DNA from: Nocardia sp. MH4
GTDB lineage: Bacteria; Actinomycetota; Actinomycetes; Mycobacteriales; Mycobacteriaceae
DNA: 64,000 bases
NCBI RefSeq assembly: GCF_019266065.1
Contig: NZ_LPNR01000109.1
Coordinates: 62,001 to 126,000 of the forward strand
Direction of reading: 5' to 3'
Each line of letters begins with the position of its first letter. The first letter of the stretch is position 1. The position numbers and the translations under genes are program-made. The notes under the pieces were generated by a model. It was not told the origin of the DNA and did not search any database. It worked only from the letters and a program-made list of their open reading frames with translations. Shown here piece by piece: positions 17,170 through 25,251 of the stretch.

Positions 17170-17985
17170 GTGTCTGTGGTGCAGGGGTTCGAGGTCACCG
17201 AGGGTGTGCTCGAGCACGGGATGCCCTATCTGGCGTTCGGGGACGGGCCGCCGCTGGTGTTTCTCCGGTGGTTCACGCCCGATCACGCGAATCCGCGGGG
17301 GTGGATGCGGAGCTCGGAGATCAAGACGATGGCGCCGCTGGCCAGGAACTTCCGGGTGTACGCGGTGAATCGGGCGCCGGGGATGGCGGTGGGGACGACG
17401 ATGGCCGATATCGCGCGCGAGCATGCGGAGGCGCTGTTGGGCGAGTTCGGTGCTGCGGTCGACGTGCTCGGGATTTCGTCGGGTGGGTCGCTGGCCTTGC
17501 AGCTCGCCGCGGATCATCCGTCGGCGGTGCGGCGGCTGGTGGTCGCGTCGTCGGGGTATCGGCTCGAGGACGCTGCCAGGGAATCGCAGATGAAGTACGC
17601 GACGGCGGTCGCCGCGGGCAAGCGGGCGCTGCATCATCTGGCGACCCAGGGGATCGAGTCGCGGGTCAAGGCACGGCTGGTCGGCGCGGTCGCCTGGCTC
17701 GTAGATCCCCTGGTGCGGCCGAAGAACCCGGCCGACACGCTCGCGTTCGTGCGCGCCGAGGACGCGTTCGACCTCGACGGCAGGCTCGCCGACATCACCG
17801 CCCCGACCCTGGTGGTCGGCGGTGACCGGGACGAGTACTACTCCGTCGAGACCTTCCGGCGCACCGCCGACGGCATCCCCGACGCCCGCCTCGTGGTCTA
17901 CCCGGACACCAGCCACCTCGGCGCGATCAAGCACGAGCGCTTCGCTGCCGACGTCACCGCGTTCCTGACGGCGCCGGGAATCTGA
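17170..17985 (+). CDS. Alpha/beta hydrolase
   Basis: 271 residues from GTG 17170. It has an alpha/beta-hydrolase fold: nucleophile elbow GISSGGS (Ser within GxSxG), acid Asp in VVGGDRDEYYS and catalytic His in DTSHLGAIKH. An oxyanion segment VFLRWFTPDHANPRG follows the first strands, in place of the usual HGxPG. No signal peptide is visible, so it is probably cytosolic. Substrate is unknown. It is monocistronic after the tuf terminator and converges with the small oxidoreductase gene that ends 10 bases downstream. Confidence 0.8.
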   Translation: MSVVQGFEVTEGVLEHGMPYLAFGDGPPLVFLRWFTPDHANPRGWMRSSEIKTMAPLARNFRVYAVNRAPGMAVGTTMADIAREHAEALLGEFGAAVDVLGISSGGSLALQLAADHPSAVRRLVVASSGYRLEDAARESQMKYATAVAAGKRALHHLATQGIESRVKARLVGAVAWLVDPLVRPKNPADTLAFVRAEDAFDLDGRLADITAPTLVVGGDRDEYYSVETFRRTADGIPDARLVVYPDTSHLGAIKHERFAADVTAFLTAPGI

Positions 17986-17995
17986 GCGGCGGGAA

Positions 17996-18352
17996 TCAGG
18001 CCGGGGCGAGCAGGCGGACGCGGACGGTGACCCGGCCACGGTCGTCGCGGTGGGTCACCGCGTGACCGGCCTTGTCGACGCCGTCGATGCGCAAGGTGAT
18101 CGGGCCGCCCTCGCCGAGGAAGTTGCGCCACCACTGCTTCTTGTCGGGCATGGCCACGCCGATGACGTACTCGTCCCCGGAGCGGCGGTAGCTGACCGGG
18201 GTGCTGAAGGTGCGTCCCGAGCGCCGGCCGACATAGCTGACCTGCGCGAACGCCTTACCGAGGAGCTTGCCGACGACCGGGGCTTCGGTCAGCGCGACCA
18301 CGCCCGCGTTCATGCCGTGCACGACTCGGCGCAACACTGATTCCTGACTCAA
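17996..18352 (-). CDS. Small nitroreductase/deazaflavin-dependent-like protein (DUF385 type)
   Basis: 118 residues if the TTG at 18352-18350 is the start, which has AGGAG six bases upstream on the minus strand; an ATG at 18313-18311 would give 105 residues. The core SYVGRRSGRTFSTPVSYRRSGDEYVIG followed by QWWRN resembles the Ddn/DUF385 flavin- and F420-binding family, which uses F420H2 to reduce small molecules or menaquinone. The match is by pattern only and key binding residues cannot be confirmed. It is 104 bases downstream of a second F420-type gene on the same strand. Confidence 0.55.
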   Translation of the reverse strand: MSQESVLRRVVHGMNAGVVALTEAPVVGKLLGKAFAQVSYVGRRSGRTFSTPVSYRRSGDEYVIGVAMPDKKQWWRNFLGEGGPITLRIDGVDKAGHAVTHRDDRGRVTVRVRLLAPA

Positions 18353-18456
18353 CGGCTTCTCCTGCCTGAGGATGAAGAACGGGCTCGTTGCGCCCACGGT
18401 ACCGAGGTTCTTTGGCAGAGCCCTGAGAGTTCTTGGGGCCGAAACGGTTCCGGCGT

Positions 18457-18885
18457 TCAGCGGATCTTGGCGCCGTAGACGTGTTCGACGCTCAGCGCCA
18501 TGAGGACGCGGCGGTCGGCGACCATGACCTCGCGGTACTCGTTCCAGTCCGGGTGCTCGCCGGCGGCGGCGCGGTAGTAGTCGACGAGGGCGGCGACCTC
18601 GGGGCCGTCGGGATCGGTGCCGGGACCGGTCAGGGTGACGCTGCCTTCGGCGGTGGCCCAGGACCAGCCGTCGGGCGCGGTCACCTCGACGGCGGCCCTG
18701 GGGTCGCGGCGCAGGTTGGTGGTCTTGGCGCGGCCTTCGGTCATCGAGACGTAGATGACGCCCGCTTCGCGGTCGTAGTACGGGGTGACGGGGGACAGCT
18801 GGGGCCGTCCGTCCGCCTTGATGGTGGCGAGCACGCCGAGCTTCGCTGTCGCGAGCAGATCGTGCGGGTCGAATGCCGCTGTCAT
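18457..18885 (-). CDS. PPOX-class F420-dependent oxidoreductase
   Basis: 142 residues, ATG at 18885-18883. The split-barrel flavoprotein fold of the pyridoxamine-5'-phosphate-oxidase class is indicated by LLATAKLGVLATIKADGRPQLSPVTPYYD, MTEGRAKTTNLRRDPRAAVEV and the C-terminal ADRRVLMALSVEHVYGAK. Actinobacterial members of this length (Rv1155-like) usually bind F420 rather than FMN and reduce small electrophiles. It lies upstream of the DUF385-like gene and divergent from the second EF-G gene. Confidence 0.8.
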   Translation of the reverse strand: MTAAFDPHDLLATAKLGVLATIKADGRPQLSPVTPYYDREAGVIYVSMTEGRAKTTNLRRDPRAAVEVTAPDGWSWATAEGSVTLTGPGTDPDGPEVAALVDYYRAAAGEHPDWNEYREVMVADRRVLMALSVEHVYGAKIR

Positions 18886-19219
18886 CGGTGGGTCTCCTCT
18901 GGGTGGGCTGACTCGCTGGACGAGGCCACCGCGGTCGACGGCGATGTCCCCTCGGTGAGACGAACTGCCGTGACCGCCGATTTATGCCCGCCGGGCCCCG
19001 AGGACATCGGCCGGGAAAACCCGTCGACAGCGCGGGGTCCGAGCGCGTAGAACTGGGGGCATGGTTACGGTACGTCCGCATTCGCGGCGCTAGTTCGCAT
19101 CGGGTCCTCGGGCGCCGGTGTGGCGCCGCGTGATTCGATGCCCGTGCCGTCCGGTGGAACGCACAACTGGCGAGCGTCGACTTCTTCGACCGAACTAGTT
19201 GACGTACTGGGGGATTCCC
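18886..19219. promoter_or_regulatory. 334-base gap: leader of the second EF-G gene with long inverted repeat and short ORF
   Basis: No full gene is seen. Arms CGATGTCC..TCGG (18942-18955) and CCGAGGACATCG (18998-19009) pair with a two-base bulge. A ten-codon ORF MVTVRPHSRR with GGGGG just before its ATG runs from 19061 to 19093. Further small dyads follow (GGCGCC twice in the stretch after 19110, GTCGA/TCGAC at about 19176-19190). The fusA-like ATG at 19220 has GGGGGA eight bases upstream. This could be an attenuation-type leader, which is inference. Confidence 0.4.
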
Positions 19220-21310
19220 ATGACCACGAGACGGCCCGACCTCGCCCGCATGCGCAATATCGGCATCGCGGCCCATATCGACGCGGGCAAGACGACGACC
19301 ACCGAACGCATCCTGTTCTATACCGGCGTCACCCGCACCCTGGGTGAGGTCCACGACGGCACCGCCGCCATGGACCGGATGATCCAGGAGCGCGAGCACG
19401 GCATCACCATCGCCGCCGCGGCCACCACGTGCCGGTGGAACGAGCACGAGATCACCATCCTCGACACCCCCGGCCACGTCGACTTCACCGTCGAGGTGGA
19501 GCGATCGCTGCGGGTGCTCGATGGCGCGGTCGCCGTGTTCGATGCCAAGGAGGGCGTCGAGCCGCAGTCCGAGCAGGTGTGGCGGCAGGCCGACCGTTAC
19601 GGCGTGCCCCGCCTCTGTTTCGTGAACAAGATGGACAAGCTCGGCGCGGACTTCGCGTTCACCGTGCGGACCATCGCGGAGCGACTCGGCGTGCGGCCGT
19701 TGGTGATCCAGCTGCCGATCGGCGCCGAGCGCGAGTTCGAGGGCATCGTCGACCTGGTCGAGATGACGGCGAAGGTGTGGCGCGGGGACACCGACCGTGG
19801 CGCGCGGTTCGAGATCGTCGAGATCCCGGACGACCTGCGCGTCACGGCCGAACAGCACCGCGAGGCGCTGGTGGCCGCGGTCGCCGAGGCCGACGAGGCC
19901 GACGAGGCGGTGCTGCGGCGCTACCTGTCCGGCGCGCCGATTCCGGTCGACGTGCTCAAGGCCGCCATCCGCACGATGACGGTCGACGCGCGCGCGTACC
20001 CGGTTCTGTGCGGTTCGGCGCTGGCCAATATCGGCGTGCAGCCGCTGCTGGACGCGGTCGTCGACTACCTGCCCTCGCCGCTGGACGTCGTTGCCGTGCA
20101 CGGCTTCTCGCCGGAGGGTGAGTACCTCGAGCGCGCACCCGATGTCGCCGAGCCGTTCGCGGCGCTGGCGTTCAAGGTGGCGCTGCATCCGTTCTTCGGC
20201 AAGCTCGTGTACCTGCGGGTCTACTCGGGACATGTCGAACCCGGTGCGGCCGTACTGAATTCGACCACGGGACGAAAGGAGCGCCTGGGCAAGCTGTTCC
20301 AGATGCAGTCGAGCACCGAGATCGCCGTCGATCGGGTGCGGGCCGGGCAGATCTGTGCCGTCATCGGCCTGAAGGAGACGCGCACCGGCGACACCCTGTG
20401 CGATCGGAACCATCCGGTCGTGCTGGAGTCGATGGCCTTCCCCGAACCCGTCCTGGCGGTCTCGATCGAACCGCGGACCCGCGCGGATCAGGACAAACTG
20501 GGCACCGCCCTGGCGCGCCTGGCCGAGGAGGATCCGACGTTCACCGTGCAGGTCGACGCCGAGACCGGTCAGACGGTCATCGGCGGCATGGGCGAGTTGC
20601 ATCTGGAGATCCTGGTCGACCGGATGCGCCGGGAGTTCCGGGTCGAGGCCGAGATCGGCGCGCCCCGGGTGGCCTATCGCGAGACCATCACCGCCGCCGT
20701 CGAGCAGTTCGAGTACACCCATCGCAAGCAGGTGGGCGGGCGCGGGCAGTTCGCCAAGGTGGTGATCGCGGTGCGGCCGCACGTGGCCGAGGACGGCGCG
20801 GTCTACGAATTCGAGAGCCGGGTGGCCGGTGGGCGCGTGCCGCGGGAGTACCTGCCCGCGGTCGACGCGGGCGCGCAGGACGCGCTGCGGGTCGGCGCGC
20901 TCGCCGGGTTCCCCCTGGTGAACGTGCGGGTGACGCTGCTCGACGGCGCCGCCCACGTGCAGGATTCGTCGGATCTGGCGTTCCGGCTGGCGGGTGCGGC
21001 GGCGGTGCGCGCGGCGGTCGCGCGGGCGAAGCCGGTGCTGCTCGAACCGGTGATGGCCGTGGAGGTCGTCACCCCGGAGGAGTATCTCGGCGAGGTGATC
21101 GGTGATCTGAACGCCCGGCGCGGGCGGGTCACCGAGCTCACCGAGCGGGCGGGCGCGCGCGTCGTGCGGGCCCTGACTCCGCTGCAGGAGATGTTCGGCT
21201 ACATCGGGGATCTTCGTTCGAAGACCCGCGGCCGAGCGACCTACTCCATGGTGTTCGACTCCTACGCGCCGGTTCCGGCCGGCGTCGCGGAGTCGATCAT
21301 CGCCGGCTGA
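19220..21310 (+). CDS. Second elongation factor G (fusA paralogue)
   Basis: 696 residues from ATG 19220, which has GGGGGA upstream; an in-frame TTG at 19199 lacks a site. All GTPase motifs are intact: AHIDAGKTTTTE, HGITIAAAATT, DTPGHVDF, NKMD. All five EF-G domains are present, ending MFGYIGDLRSKTRGRATYS, so it should be an active translocase. It is much closer to the local FusA than the divergent EF-G2 of mycobacteria appears to be. However, its codon use is less biased and its tip regions differ (YLSGAPIPVDVLKAAIRTMTV against the FusA FFGGEELSVEEIKGAIRKMTV). Possible roles are an EF-G for stress or starvation, or a drug-tolerant copy (fusidic acid, argyrin type). Confidence 0.9.
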   Translation: MTTRRPDLARMRNIGIAAHIDAGKTTTTERILFYTGVTRTLGEVHDGTAAMDRMIQEREHGITIAAAATTCRWNEHEITILDTPGHVDFTVEVERSLRVLDGAVAVFDAKEGVEPQSEQVWRQADRYGVPRLCFVNKMDKLGADFAFTVRTIAERLGVRPLVIQLPIGAEREFEGIVDLVEMTAKVWRGDTDRGARFEIVEIPDDLRVTAEQHREALVAAVAEADEADEAVLRRYLSGAPIPVDVLKAAIRTMTVDARAYPVLCGSALANIGVQPLLDAVVDYLPSPLDVVAVHGFSPEGEYLERAPDVAEPFAALAFKVALHPFFGKLVYLRVYSGHVEPGAAVLNSTTGRKERLGKLFQMQSSTEIAVDRVRAGQICAVIGLKETRTGDTLCDRNHPVVLESMAFPEPVLAVSIEPRTRADQDKLGTALARLAEEDPTFTVQVDAETGQTVIGGMGELHLEILVDRMRREFRVEAEIGAPRVAYRETITAAVEQFEYTHRKQVGGRGQFAKVVIAVRPHVAEDGAVYEFESRVAGGRVPREYLPAVDAGAQDALRVGALAGFPLVNVRVTLLDGAAHVQDSSDLAFRLAGAAAVRAAVARAKPVLLEPVMAVEVVTPEEYLGEVIGDLNARRGRVTELTERAGARVVRALTPLQEMFGYIGDLRSKTRGRATYSMVFDSYAPVPAGVAESIIAG

Positions 21311-21316
21311 CGAGGC

Positions 21317-21354
21317 GCAGGTGGCGTCGTATCCACGGATACGGCGCCACCTGC
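21317..21354 (+). terminator. Terminator-like hairpin after the second EF-G gene
   Basis: Seven bases after the stop, GCAGGTGGCG pairs with CGCCACCTGC and, inside it, CGTATCC pairs with GGATACG around a two-base loop; one T-G pair joins the two stems. No T-tract follows. Confidence 0.65.
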
Positions 21355-21437
21355 TCGGACTGCTTGCGGTCGAACGTGGCCGCGGGCGCCGCGATGGAAA
21401 GTCGGTGCTGTCCGCCCGTTGATGCCGAGCTAGCCGC

Positions 21438-22322
21438 TCATTCGGGGGTGACGACCCGATCCGGGCGGTTCGCACTCTCCGCTGCCGCCCGGGCGAGCAG
21501 CCGCAGCGCGTCGGCGGTGCTCGCGTCGCGCGGGGTGTAGACCTCGAGCCGGTGGTCGGGGCTGTCCGGTTGCAGCCACACCTGGTAGTCGACGTCGACA
21601 TCGCCGACGGTGGGATGGTGCAGGTGCATCGCGCCGACGGTGCAGTCGGCGACTTCCCCTTCGGCCCACAGGGTCGCGAATTCGCTACTGCGCATGGCGA
21701 GTTCACCGATCAGTTCGGCCAGGTGCGCGTCGGTGGGGTAGCGGCCCGCGGTGAGGCGCAGGTAGGCGACGTGGACGCGGGCCAGTTCGGACCAGTTGCG
21801 GTGCAGGTCCCGGCTGAGCGGATCGAGGAAGAACATGCGCGGGATCGACGGCCGCACCGCCGGATCGGCCGGCGCGGCGGCATCGAGGTGTGCGGCGAAC
21901 AGGGCGTGCCCGGTGGGGTTCCAGGCCAGGACGTCACCACGGCGGCCGAGGACGAGCGCGGGCATGCTGTCGCCGAGCGCGTCGAGCAGGGCGAGGACTC
22001 GCGGGTGCGCGCGTTCGGGCCCGGACCGCGTCAGCCGGGGCGCGGCGGGCGATTCGGCCAGGTTGTGCAGGTGGGCGGTCTCGGCGACGTCCAGCCGCAG
22101 CACCCGCGCGATGGCATCGATGACCTGCGCCGACGCCGTTCCCGCCTGGTCCTGTTCGAGCCGCGTGTAGTACCCGGCGCTGACCCCGGCCAGCTGGGCC
22201 AGCTCCTCGCGGCGCAGACCGGGAACCCGGCGGGTCACGCCGTAGGTCCGTAACCCGATGGACTCGGGCGTGACCCGGCCGCGGCGGGACTTGAGGAAGG
22301 CGCCGAGGGTTTCCCGTTCCAT
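21438..22322 (-). CDS. XRE family regulator with MmyB-like ligand-binding domain
   Basis: 294 residues, ATG at 22322-22320. The N-terminal helix-turn-helix reads RRVPGLRREELAQLAGVSAGYYTRLEQ, the signature of the actinobacterial MmyB-like XRE group. The C-terminal PAS-like ligand domain has GDVLAWNPTGHALF and the HHPTVGDVDVDYQVW segment, which in MmyB-type proteins binds fatty-acid-like ligands. It is divergent from an MFS exporter gene with about 100 bases between the starts and is most likely its repressor. Confidence 0.9.
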   Translation of the reverse strand: MERETLGAFLKSRRGRVTPESIGLRTYGVTRRVPGLRREELAQLAGVSAGYYTRLEQDQAGTASAQVIDAIARVLRLDVAETAHLHNLAESPAAPRLTRSGPERAHPRVLALLDALGDSMPALVLGRRGDVLAWNPTGHALFAAHLDAAAPADPAVRPSIPRMFFLDPLSRDLHRNWSELARVHVAYLRLTAGRYPTDAHLAELIGELAMRSSEFATLWAEGEVADCTVGAMHLHHPTVGDVDVDYQVWLQPDSPDHRLEVYTPRDASTADALRLLARAAAESANRPDRVVTPE

Positions 22323-22424
22323 GCCTTCCGATCGTAGGCACGGCGGCCGGGCGGCGGGTGTCCCTGCGAGGTGTACCCATCGCCGGGTCTGGCTGCCGGG
22401 CGCGGACCGCCGCAGATTCGGGAC

Positions 22425-23939
22425 ATGACTCGACACGACGCCCCACCCACGCCGGTGCGGGCCTGGCTCGGCCTGCTGGTGATCCTTGGCCCGGTGCTGC
22501 TGGTCGCCATGGACGGCTCGGTGCTGTTCCTGGCCATGCCCGCGCTCACCGAGGCCCTCACCCCGAGCGCCGACCAATCCCTGTGGATCCTGGACAGTTA
22601 CGGCTTCGCGGTCGGCTCGCTGCTGATCGCGTTCGGCGCCATCGGTGACCGGTACGGGCGGTTGCGGCTGTTGCTGATCGGCGCCGCGGTCTTCGGTATC
22701 GCCTCGGCGGCAGCGGCTTTCGCGCCGAACGCGGCGATCCTGATCGGATTGCGGGTGCTGATGGGCGTCGCCGGGGCGACGTTGCTGCCGTCGGCGCTGG
22801 CGATCCTGAGCACCCTGTTCCCCGATCCGCGTACGCGGGCCCAGGCCATCGGCATCTTCGCCGCCACCTTCGCCGCGGGCTTCGCGATCGGGCCGATCGT
22901 GGCGGGACAGCTGCTCACCAGGTTCTGGTGGGGATCGGTGCTGTTGCTCAATCTGCCGGTGCTGCTGGTGTTCCTGCTGCTGGCGCCGGTGCTGCTGCGC
23001 GAGGTGCGCGCGCCGGGCACCGGCCGGGTCGACGTGGCGAGTGTGCTCGCCTCGGCCGCCGGATTGCTGCTCACCATGTACGCGCTGAAGCACGCGGCGG
23101 CCGACGGTCCGTCGGCGACCGGCTCGGTGGCCGGGCTGGTGGGCGTCGCCCTGCTGGCGTGGTTCGTGCGCAGGCAGTTCCGGATCGCGCACCCGCTGGT
23201 CGAATTCGGGCTGTTCGGCAATCCGGTGTTCGCGATCGCGATCGTCACCGGGTTCCTGCCGCTGGCGGCGTGGTCGGCGACGGCCTATCTCGCGAGTACC
23301 TATCTGCAATCCGTGCTGGGGCTCACGGTCGCCCGCGCCGCGTGGCTCGCGGTGCCCGGCGCCGTCGTCCTCACCGTGGCGGCGGTGCTGACCCCGGCCG
23401 TGGTCGCCCGGATCGGCCGGTCGAACGCGCTGATCAGCGCGCACTTCGGCATCGCGGCGGGACTGCTGCTGTTGCTGCTCGCCGACGACGCGGCGGGCAT
23501 CGGCTGGTACATCGCCTCGACCGCCGTCGCCGGAATCGGGTACGGGATTTCGTTCAGTGTGGTCGCCGATATCGCCGTCGCGGCGGTGCCGCCCGCGCGG
23601 GCGGGATCGGCCGCCGCGCTCGCCGAGACCGGCAACGAACTCGGCAACGCGATCGGGATCGCGGTCTTCGGTTCGCTGGCCGCGCTGGTCTTCCGGCTGG
23701 CCGGACCCGATCTCGCGCCGACCCTCGGCGAGACGTTGCGGCTGCCCGGGGCGGCTCCCGCGACGCTCGACGCCGCGCGCGGCGCGTTCGTCACGGGACT
23801 GCACGCGGTCGCGTCGGTCGCCGCGGTCCTGCACCTCGTGCTGGGCGCGGTGGCGGTGCGGGTCCTCCGTCCCCGCGCGGCCGTGGTCGGTACGCCGGAC
23901 GCCGTGACCGGCGACGACCGCGCCTCCGCGCCGGGGTGA
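22425..23939 (+). CDS. MFS drug exporter, DHA2 (14-TM) family
   Basis: 504 residues from ATG 22425. There are about fourteen hydrophobic segments. The start VRAWLGLLVILGPVLLVAMDGSVLFLAMPALTEAL holds motif D1-like residues of EmrB/QacA transporters, then GDRYGRLRLLLIGAAVFG (motif A) and the VLMGVAGATLLPSALAI stretch (motif B/C region). It probably exports a hydrophobic toxic compound by proton antiport. The divergent XRE regulator gene is the likely control. It ends a few bases before the converging TetR gene. Confidence 0.9.
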   Translation: MTRHDAPPTPVRAWLGLLVILGPVLLVAMDGSVLFLAMPALTEALTPSADQSLWILDSYGFAVGSLLIAFGAIGDRYGRLRLLLIGAAVFGIASAAAAFAPNAAILIGLRVLMGVAGATLLPSALAILSTLFPDPRTRAQAIGIFAATFAAGFAIGPIVAGQLLTRFWWGSVLLLNLPVLLVFLLLAPVLLREVRAPGTGRVDVASVLASAAGLLLTMYALKHAAADGPSATGSVAGLVGVALLAWFVRRQFRIAHPLVEFGLFGNPVFAIAIVTGFLPLAAWSATAYLASTYLQSVLGLTVARAAWLAVPGAVVLTVAAVLTPAVVARIGRSNALISAHFGIAAGLLLLLLADDAAGIGWYIASTAVAGIGYGISFSVVADIAVAAVPPARAGSAAALAETGNELGNAIGIAVFGSLAALVFRLAGPDLAPTLGETLRLPGAAPATLDAARGAFVTGLHAVASVAAVLHLVLGAVAVRVLRPRAAVVGTPDAVTGDDRASAPG

Positions 23940-23952
23940 GGGCGGGCGGTCC

Positions 23953-24570
23953 TCAGCCGAGCTGGGTCATCCCCGCCGCCACCACCTGGGCGACATCGAG
24001 CAGGTCGTCGGGGGTCGGCACCGGGACGCCGTCCAGGGCGTGCAGGCGGTCGGTGCTGGCGATGGCGAACATGGCCGAGACCCAGGCCGACGCGCACGCG
24101 TGCAGGGTGCTCGGACGGACGGGCGTGGGGACGCTGGCCTGCAGGACGCGGGCGGTGGCGTCGAGAAGCTGGTCGCGCAGGTTGCGCAGGGTACGCCGCA
24201 CGTCGGGGTGGGTGTCGGCCTCGCGCCACATGATCACCCGCAGGACCGAGGAATGGTGGTCGCGCAGGTTGATGGCGGAGTCGAGGTTGATCAGGCTGGC
24301 GGCCGGATCACCGGGGGCGACCACGGCTCCGAGATCGTCGATCGGGTGTTCGGGGACCCGTTCGCGCATCAGCGCGGACAGGATCGCGTTCTTGGTGGGG
24401 AAGTAGTAGAAGACCAGGCCCTTGGGTACCCCGGCGGCCGCGGCCAGGGCAGCGGTCGGGGTGGCGTCGAATCCCTGTGCGGCGAACAGGTTCTCGGCGG
24501 CATCCAGAATGAGTTGCCGGGCGTCGCCATCGCGTTTCGCGTTGCGGCGCCCGACGCGTCGGCCCGGCAT
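23953..24570 (-). CDS. TetR family transcriptional regulator
   Basis: 205 residues, ATG at 24570-24568. The DNA-binding part reads DARQLILDAAENLFAAQGFDATPTAALAAAAGVPKGLVFYYFPTKNAILSALM, a standard TetR helix-turn-helix. Its ATG shares one base with the stop of the upstream SPW gene, so the two are one translationally coupled unit. The C-terminal ligand domain gives no clue to the effector. Confidence 0.88.
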   Translation of the reverse strand: MPGRRVGRRNAKRDGDARQLILDAAENLFAAQGFDATPTAALAAAAGVPKGLVFYYFPTKNAILSALMRERVPEHPIDDLGAVVAPGDPAASLINLDSAINLRDHHSSVLRVIMWREADTHPDVRRTLRNLRDQLLDATARVLQASVPTPVRPSTLHACASAWVSAMFAIASTDRLHALDGVPVPTPDDLLDVAQVVAAGMTQLG

Positions 24571-24926
24571 CAGTGATGCGGAGCCATCTTGTGCAGGCGC
24601 TCGTTCATCGCGGGCAGCGCGGCGACCGCCACCACCGCCGTCACTACCCCGACCACCCATGCGGTCCAGGATGCGCCGCTGAACGCGGTGAAGTCCATCG
24701 CCCACGGCGAGATGAACAGCAGGACGCCGAACAGGCCCATCGCGTAGTCGGCGCTGGACATGCTCGCCCGGGCCATCTGGATCAGCCCGGTCGCGGCGAT
24801 GAGTACGCCGAGCACGATGAGCGTCCAGCGGGCGTTGTCGTTGGTGTCGACCCACAGGGGCGACAGCGCGGTGAATGCGCCGAGCACGACGGCGAGAAGA
24901 TCCTGTGCGCGGCTGTCGGTGAACAT
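24570..24926 (-). CDS. SPW repeat-containing membrane protein
   Basis: 118 residues, ATG at 24926-24924. Four hydrophobic helices and two copies of the family motif are visible: LSPLWVDTNDNARWT in the first half and ISPWAMDFTAFSGASWTAW in the second. SPW-repeat proteins are small integral membrane proteins of unknown function, frequent in actinobacteria. It is the first gene of the pair with the TetR gene, suggesting the regulator responds to a membrane or envelope signal. Confidence 0.82.
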   Translation of the reverse strand: MFTDSRAQDLLAVVLGAFTALSPLWVDTNDNARWTLIVLGVLIAATGLIQMARASMSSADYAMGLFGVLLFISPWAMDFTAFSGASWTAWVVGVVTAVVAVAALPAMNERLHKMAPHH

Positions 24927-25251
24927 GGGGAATGCCTCCTCGATGAGACGAAAAATACTTCTGACCTCGGTCTACCCCTGATTGACCGCCCGGTCGACAT
25001 CGGAAGCGGCACGGTTGCGTTGCGACGTGGGTGTCACCTGTGGCGGGTCGCACTGGTACAAACATCTTCGGGGCCGTAGTGGCCCGCAACACAAGAACAT
25101 GGCATGAGCGGTCAGCGCCCGAAGGCGGCAGTCTGCGTAACCACGTAGGGCGCCCGAGCATGCCGAATCGAGAGAGCATGAGCGGTCAGCTCCCGGCGGC
25201 GGTGGCTCGCGCGAGCAGGCAGGGCGCCGCACAGGCCGAGAGGACACAGGT
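24927..25251. repeat. 325-base gap with a direct repeat before the ferredoxin reductase gene
   Basis: The sequence GCATGAGCGGTCAGC occurs at 25102-25116 and again at 25176-25190, 74 bases apart, each followed by a C-rich stretch (GCCCG/TCCCG). In the same frame an open stretch with possible starts at 25031 and 25159 ends at 25255, overlapping the reductase ATG by the usual ATGA. It might encode a short leader peptide. No other gene is seen. Confidence 0.4.

Noticed and set aside
18886..19219. tRNA or small RNA gene in the gap before the second EF-G gene
   Set aside because: No T-arm GGTTCGA-type sequence or cloverleaf could be found; the structure is better read as a leader.
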